Source: Nocardioides sp. Root190 (lineage in GTDB: Bacteria; Actinomycetota; Actinomycetes; Propionibacteriales; Nocardioidaceae). From it: a DNA stretch of 64,000 bases. Positions 1 to 8,328 of the stretch are shown piece after piece (within the stretch, counting starts at the first letter, position 1; each line of letters opens with the position of its first letter). Below the pieces are notes generated by a model. The model had not been told where the DNA came from and made no database searches. It was given only the letters and a program-made list of their open reading frames with translations. Location of the stretch: the NCBI RefSeq assembly GCF_001428565.1, contig NZ_LMIA01000010.1, positions 370,306 through 434,305 on the forward strand, written 5' to 3'. The position numbers and the translations under genes are program-made.

Positions 1-2
1 GC

Positions 3-98
3 GTCCTGTGCCTGTCCCCCGAAGAGGGCCTCGGCGTCAAGAACGCCGAGCTCCGCGCCCAGCACATCGACAAGATCAACCTCTTCCGCGGCATCTGA
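3..98 (+). CDS. ccr: Crotonyl-CoA carboxylase/reductase, C-terminal end (partial)
   Basis: Only the last 31 codons are present, running in from the left edge to TGA at 96-98. The peptide contains LSPEEGLGV followed by a KINLFRGI ending, which matches my recollection of the C-terminus of crotonyl-CoA carboxylase/reductases. These enzymes reductively carboxylate crotonyl-CoA to ethylmalonyl-CoA in the ethylmalonyl-CoA pathway or for polyketide extender supply. The fragment is too short to place the enzyme in either role. A 59-base gap separates it from the MFS gene on the same strand. Confidence 0.7.
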   Translation, partial: VLCLSPEEGLGVKNAELRAQHIDKINLFRGI

Positions 99-157
99 GG
101 TTCCGGCCAGTCGAAAGGCCCAGTGCTCGCGCCCCCGCGTTCGACCACAGTGACCCC

Positions 158-1372
158 ATGACGAGGACCGCTACCCCGGACGACCGGCGCTGGCGCTGGA
201 CGGCGCCCGCCGTCTTCGTCCTCGCCTGGGGTGGCAACCAGTTCACGCCTCTGCTCACGATGTACCGCGAGCTCGAGGGCTACTCCGCAGCGACGGTCAA
301 CCTGTTCCTCGCGATGTACGTCGTCGGCCTGGTACCGGGCTTCCAGGTCGTCGGGCCGCTGAGCGCACGGTGGGGAAGGGCCCGCAGCACCCAGGTCGGC
401 CTCGCACTCGCCGCGTCGTCGAGTGTCGTACTGGCGCTCGGTGCGAGCTCGCCCTTCGCCTTGTCGGTGGGTCGACTGCTGGCGGGTCTCGCGGTCGCCG
501 TGGCCATGGTGGTGGGCACCGCATGGATCGACGAGCTGACCGGACCGGGCGCGCCCTCTGGGACGGCCGCTCGTCGGGCCGCAGGGACCTTGACCCTCGG
601 CTTCGGAATCGGCGCGGGAGTGGCGGGCATCCTCTCGCAGTGGGCGCCGGCACCGAGGGTCCTGCCGTACGCCGTGCACCTCGGACTCGTCGCGGCGGCC
701 GCGCTGGCGTTGAGGCGAGCGCCGGAGACACGTGCACCGTCGGCCTCCGGGAGAGTCCGCATCGACCTGAGGCTCCCGAGATCGGCACGTTCACGGTTCC
801 TGTGGGTGGTCGTGCCGACCGCCCCGTGGGTGTTCGCCTCGGCCGGGCTCGCCTATGCGATCGTGCCGGAACTGGTTCAGGAGCGGACAGGCGAACTCGG
901 CGTCGCCTTCGCGACCCTCCTCACCGTGCTCACCCTCGGCTCCGGTGCGCTGGTCCAGCGCTGGGTGCCGGCACTGGGCCGGCTCACCGGCGGCCGCGAG
1001 GCCCTGGTCGGCATCGCTCTCATGACCGTCGGGGTCCTGGTCGTCGCGCTCGAGGTCTGGGCGCGATCCCTGGCCCTGGCGATCGTGGCAGCACTCGTTC
1101 TCGGGACGGCGTACGGCATCACGATCGTCGCCGGACTGGTGGAAGTTCGACGGATCGCTGCTGCCGAAGCCCTTCCGGGCCTCACCGGTGTGTTCTACGC
1201 CTTGACCTACGTCGGTTTCGCACTGCCGGTCGTTCTCGCCGCCGTCCGCCCGTGGCTGGACTACGGCTGGAGCCTGGGGGCCGTGGCCGTCCTGTGTGCG
1301 TGCTCCCTGGTGGCGACCGCGCGAGGCCTCGTGAGGACCTCGGTCCTCACGACGCCGGCGTCACGTTCCTGA
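158..1372 (+). CDS. MFS transporter
   Basis: A 404-residue polytopic membrane protein with about 12 hydrophobic segments spread over its length. It carries an MFS-like basic loop after the second segment (GPLSARWGRARS, about residues 68-79). The length is typical of drug- or metabolite-type major facilitator proteins. The ATG at 158 is chosen because the upstream in-frame codons read as low-complexity arginine-rich sequence and overlap the preceding gene. The gene converges on the acyl-CoA ligase and overlaps its 3' end by 26 bases. Substrate cannot be told from sequence; the neighbourhood makes an aromatic or organic acid plausible. Confidence 0.8.
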   Translation: MTRTATPDDRRWRWTAPAVFVLAWGGNQFTPLLTMYRELEGYSAATVNLFLAMYVVGLVPGFQVVGPLSARWGRARSTQVGLALAASSSVVLALGASSPFALSVGRLLAGLAVAVAMVVGTAWIDELTGPGAPSGTAARRAAGTLTLGFGIGAGVAGILSQWAPAPRVLPYAVHLGLVAAAALALRRAPETRAPSASGRVRIDLRLPRSARSRFLWVVVPTAPWVFASAGLAYAIVPELVQERTGELGVAFATLLTVLTLGSGALVQRWVPALGRLTGGREALVGIALMTVGVLVVALEVWARSLALAIVAALVLGTAYGITIVAGLVEVRRIAAAEALPGLTGVFYALTYVGFALPVVLAAVRPWLDYGWSLGAVAVLCACSLVATARGLVRTSVLTTPASRS

Positions 1373-3071
1373 GCTCGGGGAAGTCCTCGTCCCGCCATTC
1401 CTGGGCGATCCGGCGCGTGGCGTTGTCGGTCTCCCTCGACCGCAACTCGACGCGGCGGATCTTGCCGGAGATGGTCTTCGGCAGTTCGTAGAACTCCACG
1501 CGCCGTACCCGGAGGTAGGGAGCGAGACCCTCGCGTGCGTGCTGAAGGATCGCGAACGCGGTCTCCCTCGTCGGCTCGTGTCCCGGAGCGAGCGCAATGT
1601 AGGCCTTCGGCACGGCGAGCCGAACCGGATCGGGGGCGGGCACGACGGCCGCCTCGGCGACGGCGGGGTGCTCGATCAGGACGCTCTCGAGCTCGAACGG
1701 GGAGATCTTGTAGTCCGAGGCCTTGAAGACGTCGTCGGTGCGTCCGATGTAGGTGATGTAGCCGTCCTCGTCACGGGAGGCGACGTCGCCGGTGTGATAG
1801 AAACCGCCGGCCATGGCCTCGGCGTTGCGCTCCTCGTCGCCCTGGTAGCCGGTCATCAGCGCGAGCGGAGCGACCGACAGATCGAGGCAGATCTCGCCCT
1901 CGCCGACGCCCTCGACCAGCTCACCGCTGATCGGGTCGACGAGAACGCTGGGGATGCCCGGCAGTGGCCGTCCCATCGAGCCCGGCTTCACCGGCGCACC
2001 CGGTGTGTTGCCGATCTGGCAGGTGGTCTCGGTCTGGCCGAAACCGTCCCGGATGGTCAAGCCCCAGTGCTTGTCGACCTGCGCGATGACCTCGGGATTG
2101 AGCGGCTCTCCGGCGCCGACGAGCTCCCGCAACGCCGCAGGCTTGGAGCCGAGCTCGGCGTTGATCAGCATGCGCCACACCGTCGGTGGGGCACAGAAGG
2201 ACGTGACGCCTTCGCTGTCCAGGCGACCGAGCAGCGAGGCCGCGTCGAAGCGCTGGTAGTCGTACACGACGATCGTCGCCTCGGCGTTCCACGGCGCGAA
2301 GAAGCAGGACCACGCATGCTTCGCCCAGCCCGGCGAGGAGATGTTCAGGTGGACGTCGCCGGGACGTAGGCCGATCCAGTACATCGTGGACAGGTGCCCG
2401 ACCGGGTAGGAAGCCTGGGTGTGCTGGACGAGCTTGGGTCGCGACGTGGTGCCACTCGTGAAGTAGAGCAACAGCGGGTCCCCTGGCGCGGTGCCCGGGT
2501 GTGGCAGGTCGACGCCCGCCATCTCGTCGGCACCAGTGAGCGAGAGCCAGCCAGACCGCTCCCCGACCAGGATCCGCAGGTAGTCCCCCGGAACCTCGTC
2601 GAACTTCGCGGCATCGACGGCGTTGCAGACCACGGCCCGCGCACCGGTGCGGAGCAGGCGGTCACGCAGGTCGGCCGGTCCTGCGGCCATCGCGGTCGGG
2701 ACCAGCACCGCGCCGAGCTTGATCACGCCGAGCATCACCTCCCACAGCTCGACCTGGTTGCCGAGCATGACCAGGACCGGGTCGCCACGGCGTACGCCGT
2801 GGGCGGCCAACCAGTGCGCGACCCGGTTGGAGCGTGTCGCCATGTCGTCGAAGGAGACGGCCGTGCGCGAACCGTTCTCGGACAGCACCACCAGGGCATC
2901 GCGGTCCTCGCCACGGGCGATGACGTCGAACCAGTCGTGCGCCCAGTTCCACTGCGGACCGGTGTCGGGGAAGACGAAGCCCGCTACGGCGCCCTCGTGA
3001 TCACCCCGCCAGGCCAGGAGCTGGTCACGGGACTCACGGAAGCGATCGGTGGCCGGGGCAGTCGAGGTCAC
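1347..3071 (-). CDS. AMP-forming acyl-CoA synthetase (ACSM/benzoate-CoA-ligase-like)
   Basis: A 574-residue ANL-superfamily ligase that activates a carboxylic acid to its CoA thioester through an acyl-adenylate. It shows the phosphate-binding loop YFTSGTTSRPK near residue 205, the adenine motif DGFGQTETT near 345, the hinge YIGRTDDVFK, and the catalytic C-terminal lysine in TISGKIRR. The segment after the P-loop (YPVGHLSTMYWIGL, then SPGWAKHAW) resembles medium-chain and aromatic acyl-CoA synthetases. The GTG start at 3071 is preferred because a GGAGG lies about 10 bases upstream, partly within the end of the preceding hydrolase, whose stop is 7 bases away. That implies translational coupling. 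Substrate is not determined. Confidence 0.85.
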   Translation of the reverse strand: MTSTAPATDRFRESRDQLLAWRGDHEGAVAGFVFPDTGPQWNWAHDWFDVIARGEDRDALVVLSENGSRTAVSFDDMATRSNRVAHWLAAHGVRRGDPVLVMLGNQVELWEVMLGVIKLGAVLVPTAMAAGPADLRDRLLRTGARAVVCNAVDAAKFDEVPGDYLRILVGERSGWLSLTGADEMAGVDLPHPGTAPGDPLLLYFTSGTTSRPKLVQHTQASYPVGHLSTMYWIGLRPGDVHLNISSPGWAKHAWSCFFAPWNAEATIVVYDYQRFDAASLLGRLDSEGVTSFCAPPTVWRMLINAELGSKPAALRELVGAGEPLNPEVIAQVDKHWGLTIRDGFGQTETTCQIGNTPGAPVKPGSMGRPLPGIPSVLVDPISGELVEGVGEGEICLDLSVAPLALMTGYQGDEERNAEAMAGGFYHTGDVASRDEDGYITYIGRTDDVFKASDYKISPFELESVLIEHPAVAEAAVVPAPDPVRLAVPKAYIALAPGHEPTRETAFAILQHAREGLAPYLRVRRVEFYELPKTISGKIRRVELRSRETDNATRRIAQEWRDEDFPELRNVTPAS

Positions 3072-3078
3072 GACGAGG

Positions 3079-3930
3079 TCACCTCCCCAGGCCGAGGAAC
3101 TGCCCGATGACGTCGTTGAAGTCGGCAGCCCGCTCGATCTGGGTCCAGTGACCGCAGCGCGCGAAGACGTGCAGGTCGGCATCGGGCAGGAGGCGCAGCA
3201 TGGTCAGGGCGATGTCGACCGGGACGATGCTGTCCTCACGACCGTGGACGAGCAGGCTCGGGCGAGTGACCGCGCGCACCTGTTCCTCGGTGATCGCGAG
3301 CTCGCTGCCGGCGTGGTCCGGATGGAAGAACATCAACTGATAGGCCTCGTGCGCTCCCGGCGCAGCGCTGGCCTCGTAGCGGATCTGGACGAGCTCGTCG
3401 CTGATCAACGACGGATCGACTGCGAAGTGGCCGCGCAGGAGGTCGCGCATGTTGTCGGGCGACGGCTCGTACGCGCGCAGCGCCTTGAGGCCGTCGGTGA
3501 GCGTCATGCCCACGCCCGGCGATCCCATCAGGACCAGCCTGTCCAGACGGTCCTGGTCGTCCTCGGCCATCTGGAGGGCGATACGGCCTCCGAGTGAGTT
3601 CCCCACGATGGAGACGCGGTCCAGCCCGAGGGCGTCGAGGAATCCCCAGACGTGGTCGGTCCACGTCCGCAAGGAGTAGCGCACGTCGGCCGGACGCTCG
3701 GTGTGACCGAACCCGACGATGTCCAGCGCCAGGGCGCGAGCGGTCCGCCCGACGACGGGCAGCGCGTGCTGCCAGTTCGCCCAGGCGGACACGCCGGGGC
3801 CGGATCCGTGCAGGAAGAGCACGGGCGTACCCTCACCGAGATCGTGGTAGTGAGTGGACGTTCCGCGGACGTCGATGAAGGCGCCGCGAGCAGCGTCGGA
3901 GGCCGGCTGGGTGGCAGATGTCGTGGTCAC
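3079..3930 (-). CDS. Alpha/beta hydrolase, meta-cleavage-product hydrolase type
   Basis: A 283-residue alpha/beta hydrolase resembling BphD, MhpC and CmtE, which cleave C-C bonds in the vinylogous acids produced by extradiol ring cleavage. The oxyanion region is HGSGPGVSAWANW (41-53). The nucleophile is Ser112 in GNSLGG, with Asp233 in HGREDSIVP and His261 in CGHW completing the triad. It lies in a minus-strand group with an FAD monooxygenase and an amidohydrolase, and a LigB-type dioxygenase lies farther along, so meta-cleavage chemistry fits. The start is uncertain: GTG at 3930 or GTG at 3948, neither with a strong ribosome site. A degenerate copy of the TTCCGG palindrome sits just upstream. 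Confidence 0.85.
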   Translation of the reverse strand: MTTTSATQPASDAARGAFIDVRGTSTHYHDLGEGTPVLFLHGSGPGVSAWANWQHALPVVGRTARALALDIVGFGHTERPADVRYSLRTWTDHVWGFLDALGLDRVSIVGNSLGGRIALQMAEDDQDRLDRLVLMGSPGVGMTLTDGLKALRAYEPSPDNMRDLLRGHFAVDPSLISDELVQIRYEASAAPGAHEAYQLMFFHPDHAGSELAITEEQVRAVTRPSLLVHGREDSIVPVDIALTMLRLLPDADLHVFARCGHWTQIERAADFNDVIGQFLGLGR

Positions 3931-3973
3931 GCCGCCGACGCTAGGCACGCAGGGAGACGGTCACAACGAGCGG

Positions 3974-3988
3974 TTCCAGCGGCTAGAA
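3974..3988. promoter_or_regulatory. Degenerate TTCCGG-type palindrome before the hydrolase gene
   Basis: TTCCAGCGGCTAGAA matches 12 of 15 positions of the TTCCGG-N3-CCGGAA palindromes at 6238, 9941 and 13521. It overlaps the stop codon of the FAD monooxygenase and lies about 45 bases upstream of the hydrolase start. It may be a weak member of the same operator set; the match alone could be chance. Confidence 0.35.
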
Positions 3989-5170
3989 AGGCATCGGCCC
4001 CGGACGAGCGGGGACCAGGGCATCCCGCTCCGCGAGCAACATCTCTCGTCGCCGGACCGGATCCACCCTCGCCTGCCGGAACACGTCCAGCTCGATCTCC
4101 AGGCGACGCGCGTCCCGGATCTGCGCCACCAGGTTCCTGCGGCCCAGGCTGGCGGGGGCCGCGTCGTCGAGGAAGTGGCGGCGTCGCCAGTCGGCCCACC
4201 GGGTGATGGCACCGTCGGCACCACCGGCTCGCTCCTCCAGCAGCGCAGGGACGAGGGTGGCTGCGTCGGACCACCCCGACAGAGAGGTGTGTCCGGTCAT
4301 CGGGTGGGTGAGGTGCGCGGCGTCACCGACCAGCACCACCCGTCCGTTGCGGTACGACGTCGCGCTGCGCTGGTGCATCCGGGACGCAGTCCAGTCGACG
4401 ACCGCCGGGTGCTCGCCCGTCACCGCGTGCAACACCTCGGCGATCCGCTCCCTCGACTCGCCCTCCCCGCGGGACAGCGACTCCTGGAAGAGGTAGCGCC
4501 AGCGATGGTGCCCGGCACGTTCGACCACGGCACCCCATCGGCCGTCGATCTGGAAGGTGGTGTCGGTGTAACCCGTCGCGGCGAAGTCGTGCTGCACCAG
4601 GGCGACCACGCAGCGCTCGGTCCACGTCATTCCCTCGAACGCCAGGCCGGCCCGGCGTCGTACCTCGCTGGCAGGGCCGTCGGCCCCGATCACCCAACGC
4701 GCCCGCACGGACGTGTCGCCGCCACCGTCGAGCAGCAGCTCGGCGCTGTCCGGGTGCTGGCGGAGGTCGGCGAGGCGGGCGTCCTCGACGATCTCGGCGG
4801 TGGGACAGGTTCGCAGCGCTTCGCGCAGGATCCCGCGCAGCACGGCAGGCTCGAGACGCAGGTTGAAGGGCAGCCGGACGTCCGGGCCCAGCTCACGGAG
4901 GTCGAACGAGAACCGCTCGCCCGTCGCCAGCACACGCAGCCCCCACTGAGCTGTCGCCTCTCCTTCCAGCAGTGCCCGGTCCAGGACGCCCAACTCGTCC
5001 AGCAACGGGAGGACGGCCCAGTGGTGCACCGCGGTCCAGGTCAGCCTCGGTGGTGCCGCCGTGTCCACCAGCGTCACCGCCACTCCGGCCCGGGCCAGAC
5101 CGAGGGCTGTCGTGAGACCCGCGAGGCTCGCGCCCACGACCGCCACCTCGGTGGTCGTCGGGACATTCAC
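3983..5170 (-). CDS. FAD-dependent aromatic-ring hydroxylase family monooxygenase
   Basis: A 395-residue flavoprotein of the UbiH/PHBH/MhpA class, which uses NAD(P)H and O2 to hydroxylate aromatic or related substrates. The N-terminal Rossmann motif is VVGASLAGLTTALGLARAG, with Ala in place of the second usual Gly. A central region reads VIGADGPASEVRR, and the second FAD motif VLVGDAAHLTHPMTGHTSLSG is well kept. The start is GTG at 5170, which overlaps the upstream amidohydrolase stop as GTGA. The position between an amidohydrolase and a meta-cleavage hydrolase suggests hydroxylation of a phenolic intermediate ahead of ring cleavage. Substrate is not determined. Confidence 0.85.
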   Translation of the reverse strand: MNVPTTTEVAVVGASLAGLTTALGLARAGVAVTLVDTAAPPRLTWTAVHHWAVLPLLDELGVLDRALLEGEATAQWGLRVLATGERFSFDLRELGPDVRLPFNLRLEPAVLRGILREALRTCPTAEIVEDARLADLRQHPDSAELLLDGGGDTSVRARWVIGADGPASEVRRRAGLAFEGMTWTERCVVALVQHDFAATGYTDTTFQIDGRWGAVVERAGHHRWRYLFQESLSRGEGESRERIAEVLHAVTGEHPAVVDWTASRMHQRSATSYRNGRVVLVGDAAHLTHPMTGHTSLSGWSDAATLVPALLEERAGGADGAITRWADWRRRHFLDDAAPASLGRRNLVAQIRDARRLEIELDVFRQARVDPVRRREMLLAERDALVPARPGPMPF

Positions 5171-6195
5171 GTCGACACCGGTGAACGGCGGAGGAGGTCG
5201 AGGCCATTGCCGCGGAAGACCTGTCTTGCCGCGCCCGCAGCCAGGACGCCGTCGTCCTCGGCCCCGGCGAGCAGGTCACGCACCCCGGCCGTCTGGTCCG
5301 GGAAGAACGGGTGATCGGTGCCGAGCACGAGTCGCGCGGCACCGAACCGGTGCACCAGGAGCCGCAGGTGCTCGGCGTCGAGGACGAGGGTGTCGACGTA
5401 CAGCGAACGCACCCGCTCGTCGATCTCTGCCGGGTCACGCCCTTGGAGCAGCTCAGCCCCCAGACGCAGCCGCGGGTACGACCACGCGAAGCCGCCGCAG
5501 CCATGCGCAAGCACCACCCGGAGTCCGGGGAATCGCTCCAGCACTCCACCGAAGACCAGGGCACCGGCGGCCAGCGCGGTGTCGGTGTGCATGCCGAGCC
5601 CGAAGTCGTAGGGCTGCCCGGATCGGCGCACCGCACCGGCCCCTCCGTCGGAGGGATGCACGAAGACGACGGCGTCGAGCGCCTCGGCCGCCTCGAAGAA
5701 GGGGAGCAGTCGCGGGTCGTCGAGCTCGAGGTTCCCGATCCGGGCACCGATCTCGACACCGACGAGGGGCACCGACCCGGCCATCACCGACTCGAGGATG
5801 TCGACCGATTCACGCAGGTGCGGCAGTGGAACCGTGCCGAGACCAGCCAGTCGACCGCCAGAGTCCGCGACGGCGCGTGCGATCGAGGCATTCGTCGCGG
5901 CGGCGTACCCGGCAGCAGCGCCAGCGTCCCCGACGTAGGGGAAGGTGACCGGAACGGGCGAGATCACCTGGAGGTCCAGGCCAGCAGCGTCGAGATCGCG
6001 CAGGCGGGCGCCGACGTCCCAGAGTGATCGGCGGACCTCCCGGAACGAGCGGTCGCCGATCATGATCCGGCCGCACTCGGCCGAGTCGACGACCAGCCGC
6101 GGCCAGTCGCCGGGGCTCTCGTGGGCAGCGAACACATCGGCGCCCATCCAGTGGGCATGCAGATCCACTCCGCCCGTGAGGTCCCCCGCGTCCAT
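5167..6195 (-). CDS. Amidohydrolase-2 family protein (ACMSD-like decarboxylase/hydrolase)
   Basis: A 342-residue metal-dependent hydrolase of the amidohydrolase-2 family, which includes aminocarboxymuconate-semialdehyde decarboxylase and several aromatic-acid decarboxylases. The N-terminal metal motif DLHAHW gives His13 and His15. Later features include VFVHPSDGG, LAHGCGGFAW and the C-terminal LGTDHPFFPD, whose Asp is the expected metal and catalytic residue. The family decarboxylates or hydrolyses ring-cleavage intermediates. It is the first gene of a minus-strand group reading into the FAD monooxygenase and hydrolase, and is divergent from the IclR gene. The ATG at 6195 follows a GTGGG. Confidence 0.8.
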   Translation of the reverse strand: MDAGDLTGGVDLHAHWMGADVFAAHESPGDWPRLVVDSAECGRIMIGDRSFREVRRSLWDVGARLRDLDAAGLDLQVISPVPVTFPYVGDAGAAAGYAAATNASIARAVADSGGRLAGLGTVPLPHLRESVDILESVMAGSVPLVGVEIGARIGNLELDDPRLLPFFEAAEALDAVVFVHPSDGGAGAVRRSGQPYDFGLGMHTDTALAAGALVFGGVLERFPGLRVVLAHGCGGFAWSYPRLRLGAELLQGRDPAEIDERVRSLYVDTLVLDAEHLRLLVHRFGAARLVLGTDHPFFPDQTAGVRDLLAGAEDDGVLAAGAARQVFRGNGLDLLRRSPVST

Positions 6196-6237
6196 CCCAC
6201 CACGGTGCCCCTGTCGCGCGGATCCGGCAGCGGGGAT

Positions 6238-6252
6238 TTCCGGCGGCCGGAA
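6238..6252. promoter_or_regulatory. Perfect palindrome TTCCGG-N3-CCGGAA (site 1)
   Basis: TTCCGGCGGCCGGAA is a perfect inverted repeat between the divergent amidohydrolase (start 6195) and IclR (start 6332) genes. The same palindrome, with different centre bases, occurs at 9941 and 13521 in front of dioxygenase genes. It is a good candidate operator; the adjacent IclR protein is the obvious but unproven binder. Confidence 0.6.
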
Positions 6253-6307
6253 CGCAGGCCTCCCCGACGACCTGGTTCGGGGGTAGAGTGACGGACCTCA
6301 CGGCAAA

Positions 6308-6318
6308 TGGTTGGACCA
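6308..6318. promoter_or_regulatory. FadR-type operator TGGTTGGACCA before the iclR gene
   Basis: The 11-mer TGGTTGGACCA fits the FadR-subfamily GntR consensus TNGTNNNACNA. It sits 13 bases upstream of the chosen IclR start, just before the ribosome site AAGGGGG. It is the core of an 18-base stretch (6303-6320) repeated exactly at 39593-39610. Confidence 0.6.
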
Positions 6319-6331
6319 AGGGGGTGGGCTC

Positions 6332-7165
6332 GTGACCCAACAGGCGATGTCGGATCCCGAACAAGCAGAGCAGACCACGCAGGTCGCCCCCGCCACCGAG
6401 CCTCCGAGCATCCTCACCAAGGCATTCGACCTGCTCCGCGCCTTCAACCCGCACGAACGGGTGATGACGCTCAGTGAGCTCTCCCGTGCAGCGGACCTCC
6501 CCAAGTCGACGGTCCACCGGCTGCTGGCACGGCTCGTCGAGCTCGGGGCCGTCGAGCACCACCGCTCGGGCTACAAGATCGGGCTCGGACTCCTCCAGCT
6601 CGGTGCGGGTACCCCCGCCGGCTACATGCGCGACCTGGGACTTCCCCACCTCAGCCAGCTGCACCGGTGGAGCGGTGCGACCGTGCACTTCGCGGTGCTC
6701 CGCCAGTTCGACGTCGTCTACCTCGAGAAGCTCTCGACGCGCGACTCCCCCGCGTCGATCACCAGCATCGGCGGTCGACTCCCCGCCAACTGCACGGCCA
6801 TCGGCAAGGCGCTCCTGGCCCACGAGAACTTCGAGGACCTGGCCGCCTTCCTGCCCAACCCGATGCCGCGGATGACGGCGCGCTCGGTGACCGACGTGAC
6901 CACACTGATCGACGAGCTGCGTGCCGTCCGTGACAGCGGCGTCGCCCGGGAGGACGGCGAAGCGCAACCCGGACTCACGTGCATCGCCTCGCCGGTCCTG
7001 CTCAACGGCTTCGCGATCGGCGCCGTCTCCCTCGGCTTCGAGAGCGGCACCGAGCTGCCGCCCCGCGCCGAGCAGGCCCTGGGCATGACCGCACGCCGGA
7101 TCGCCGAGGACGTCGACTGCGGGCTCGCCGAGGGACGCGAGCACTGGTTCCCCCGCGAGATCTGA
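6332..7165 (+). CDS. IclR-family transcriptional regulator
   Basis: A 277-residue regulator with an N-terminal winged helix-turn-helix (LSELSRAADLPKSTVHRLLA, about residues 47-66) and a C-terminal IclR effector domain. The latter includes LPANCTAIGKALLA, the GVAREDGE motif and CIASPVL. IclR proteins often control aromatic catabolism in response to a pathway intermediate. The GTG at 6332 is preferred over a TTG at 6311 because AAGGGGG is correctly spaced before it and the TTG falls inside a repeated operator-like motif. It is divergent from the amidohydrolase gene, with palindromes of two kinds between them, so autoregulation and control of the catabolic genes are likely. Confidence 0.88.
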   Translation: MTQQAMSDPEQAEQTTQVAPATEPPSILTKAFDLLRAFNPHERVMTLSELSRAADLPKSTVHRLLARLVELGAVEHHRSGYKIGLGLLQLGAGTPAGYMRDLGLPHLSQLHRWSGATVHFAVLRQFDVVYLEKLSTRDSPASITSIGGRLPANCTAIGKALLAHENFEDLAAFLPNPMPRMTARSVTDVTTLIDELRAVRDSGVAREDGEAQPGLTCIASPVLLNGFAIGAVSLGFESGTELPPRAEQALGMTARRIAEDVDCGLAEGREHWFPREI

Positions 7166-7177
7166 CGCTCCGCCACC

Positions 7178-7216
7178 GGTGAGGTGCGGGCAGGCTCCCT
7201 GCGCGCGCACCTCACC
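7178..7216. terminator. Bidirectional hairpin between convergent iclR and ligB-type genes
   Basis: GGTGAGGTGCG at 7178-7188 pairs perfectly with CGCACCTCACC at 7206-7216. A smaller GGCAGG/CCTGC stem lies in the loop. It fills the gap between two convergent genes, as expected of a transcription terminator. There is no T-tract. Confidence 0.65.
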
Positions 7217-7228
7217 CAGCGCGTGGGC

Positions 7229-8296
7229 TCACCGGAAGAGCGCGAAGGCCTTGTTCGAGTTGAAGATCTCGGTGACGACCCAGTCGGACCAGGTCAGTTC
7301 CATGCCGAGCTCGGACATCGCACCGAGAAGGCAGAACCAGTTGAGCATCTCGTGCTGGCCGGCATCGACGATCTCGCGGGAGGTGCGGGCGTTCCAGGTG
7401 TCGTAGTCCCCCGCGATCATGGCGTCCCAGAGGGCCTGGTCCGACTCCGTGTCGGGTCGCAGGTGCCAGCCGGCGTCGTGCAGGAAGGCGTGCGACCAGC
7501 TCGAGGAGGCGACGAGGGCGACGCGCTTTCCGCTGGCGGCGACGGACCGGCCGACGGCGCGGCCGAACTCGAAGCATCGCTTCGGGCTGGGCCCCGGCGG
7601 GTCGAGCTGTTCGCCTGCGTTGATCTCGGCGAAGCGCGCGATGCCGCCCTTGCGTGCGATGACGTGCTCGCCGTAGCAGTTCACCGCCAGCGGCACGATC
7701 GGATAGTGGAACCTCGCACCGACGTTGTCGTAGTCGAGGAACAGCTGCGTGTTGCCGAAGGCATGAGGGAAGTAGATGCCGCTGCGCGGCTCGTAGGAGT
7801 AGGCAACGTCGACGCCGTCGTTGAGCACGTCGATGGTGACCTGCTTGGCGAACTGCGGGTCGCCCTTCATGGTGAAGGTGGTGTCACTCGGCAACCCCCA
7901 CACATTGGGCACCTTGAGCTTCTGGGTGAGCACACCGAACGGCTCCACGACAGTGTCGTCGTAGGCCAGCACGCAGAAGGAAGGGATGACCTCCTCGCGG
8001 AAGTTCTCGTACTGGTCGTCGCCCCAGACGAGGAGAACGTCGGGCTCGAACTCGTCGATGGCCTCCCGACAGATCCTCATGTCCTCGAGCAGGCGGGCGC
8101 GGTGAGCAGCCGCCGCCGCGGTGCCGCCGTCCTCACCCCACTCGTGCTGAGCCAGATCACTCCACGTGGAGCGGTCCTTGAACTCCTCGGGGATGTCGGG
8201 ATCCTTGAGGGCGCTCTTGAGCAGGTTCGCCATGTGCTCATCGGCTCCCGCGAGCGGCGGGTAGTGGGTCAGACCCACTCCAAGTACGTCGGCCAC
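7229..8296 (-). CDS. Class III extradiol ring-cleavage dioxygenase (LigB superfamily)
   Basis: A 355-residue protein of the LigB superfamily of Fe(II) extradiol dioxygenases, which open catechol-type rings next to the hydroxyls. Visible family features are GLTHYPP at the N-terminus (a probable metal His), VWGDDQYENF near residue 90, and SSSWSHAFLH near 268, whose His fits the family's acid/base or metal site. The start is GTG at 8296, preceded by AGGAG at suitable spacing. It is last in the reductase-ferredoxin group, 32 bases after the reductase, so it probably cleaves the diol made by this Rieske system. The exact substrate is not determined. Confidence 0.82.
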   Translation of the reverse strand: MADVLGVGLTHYPPLAGADEHMANLLKSALKDPDIPEEFKDRSTWSDLAQHEWGEDGGTAAAAAHRARLLEDMRICREAIDEFEPDVLLVWGDDQYENFREEVIPSFCVLAYDDTVVEPFGVLTQKLKVPNVWGLPSDTTFTMKGDPQFAKQVTIDVLNDGVDVAYSYEPRSGIYFPHAFGNTQLFLDYDNVGARFHYPIVPLAVNCYGEHVIARKGGIARFAEINAGEQLDPPGPSPKRCFEFGRAVGRSVAASGKRVALVASSSWSHAFLHDAGWHLRPDTESDQALWDAMIAGDYDTWNARTSREIVDAGQHEMLNWFCLLGAMSELGMELTWSDWVVTEIFNSNKAFALFR

Positions 8297-8328
8297 GTCG
8301 ATGTCTCCTGTTCGGTGGTGGTGGGGGT

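Noticed and set aside
6311..6331. TTG at 6311 as the start of the IclR gene
   Set aside because: It falls within the 18-base repeated operator-like motif. GTG at 6332 has a properly spaced AAGGGGG.
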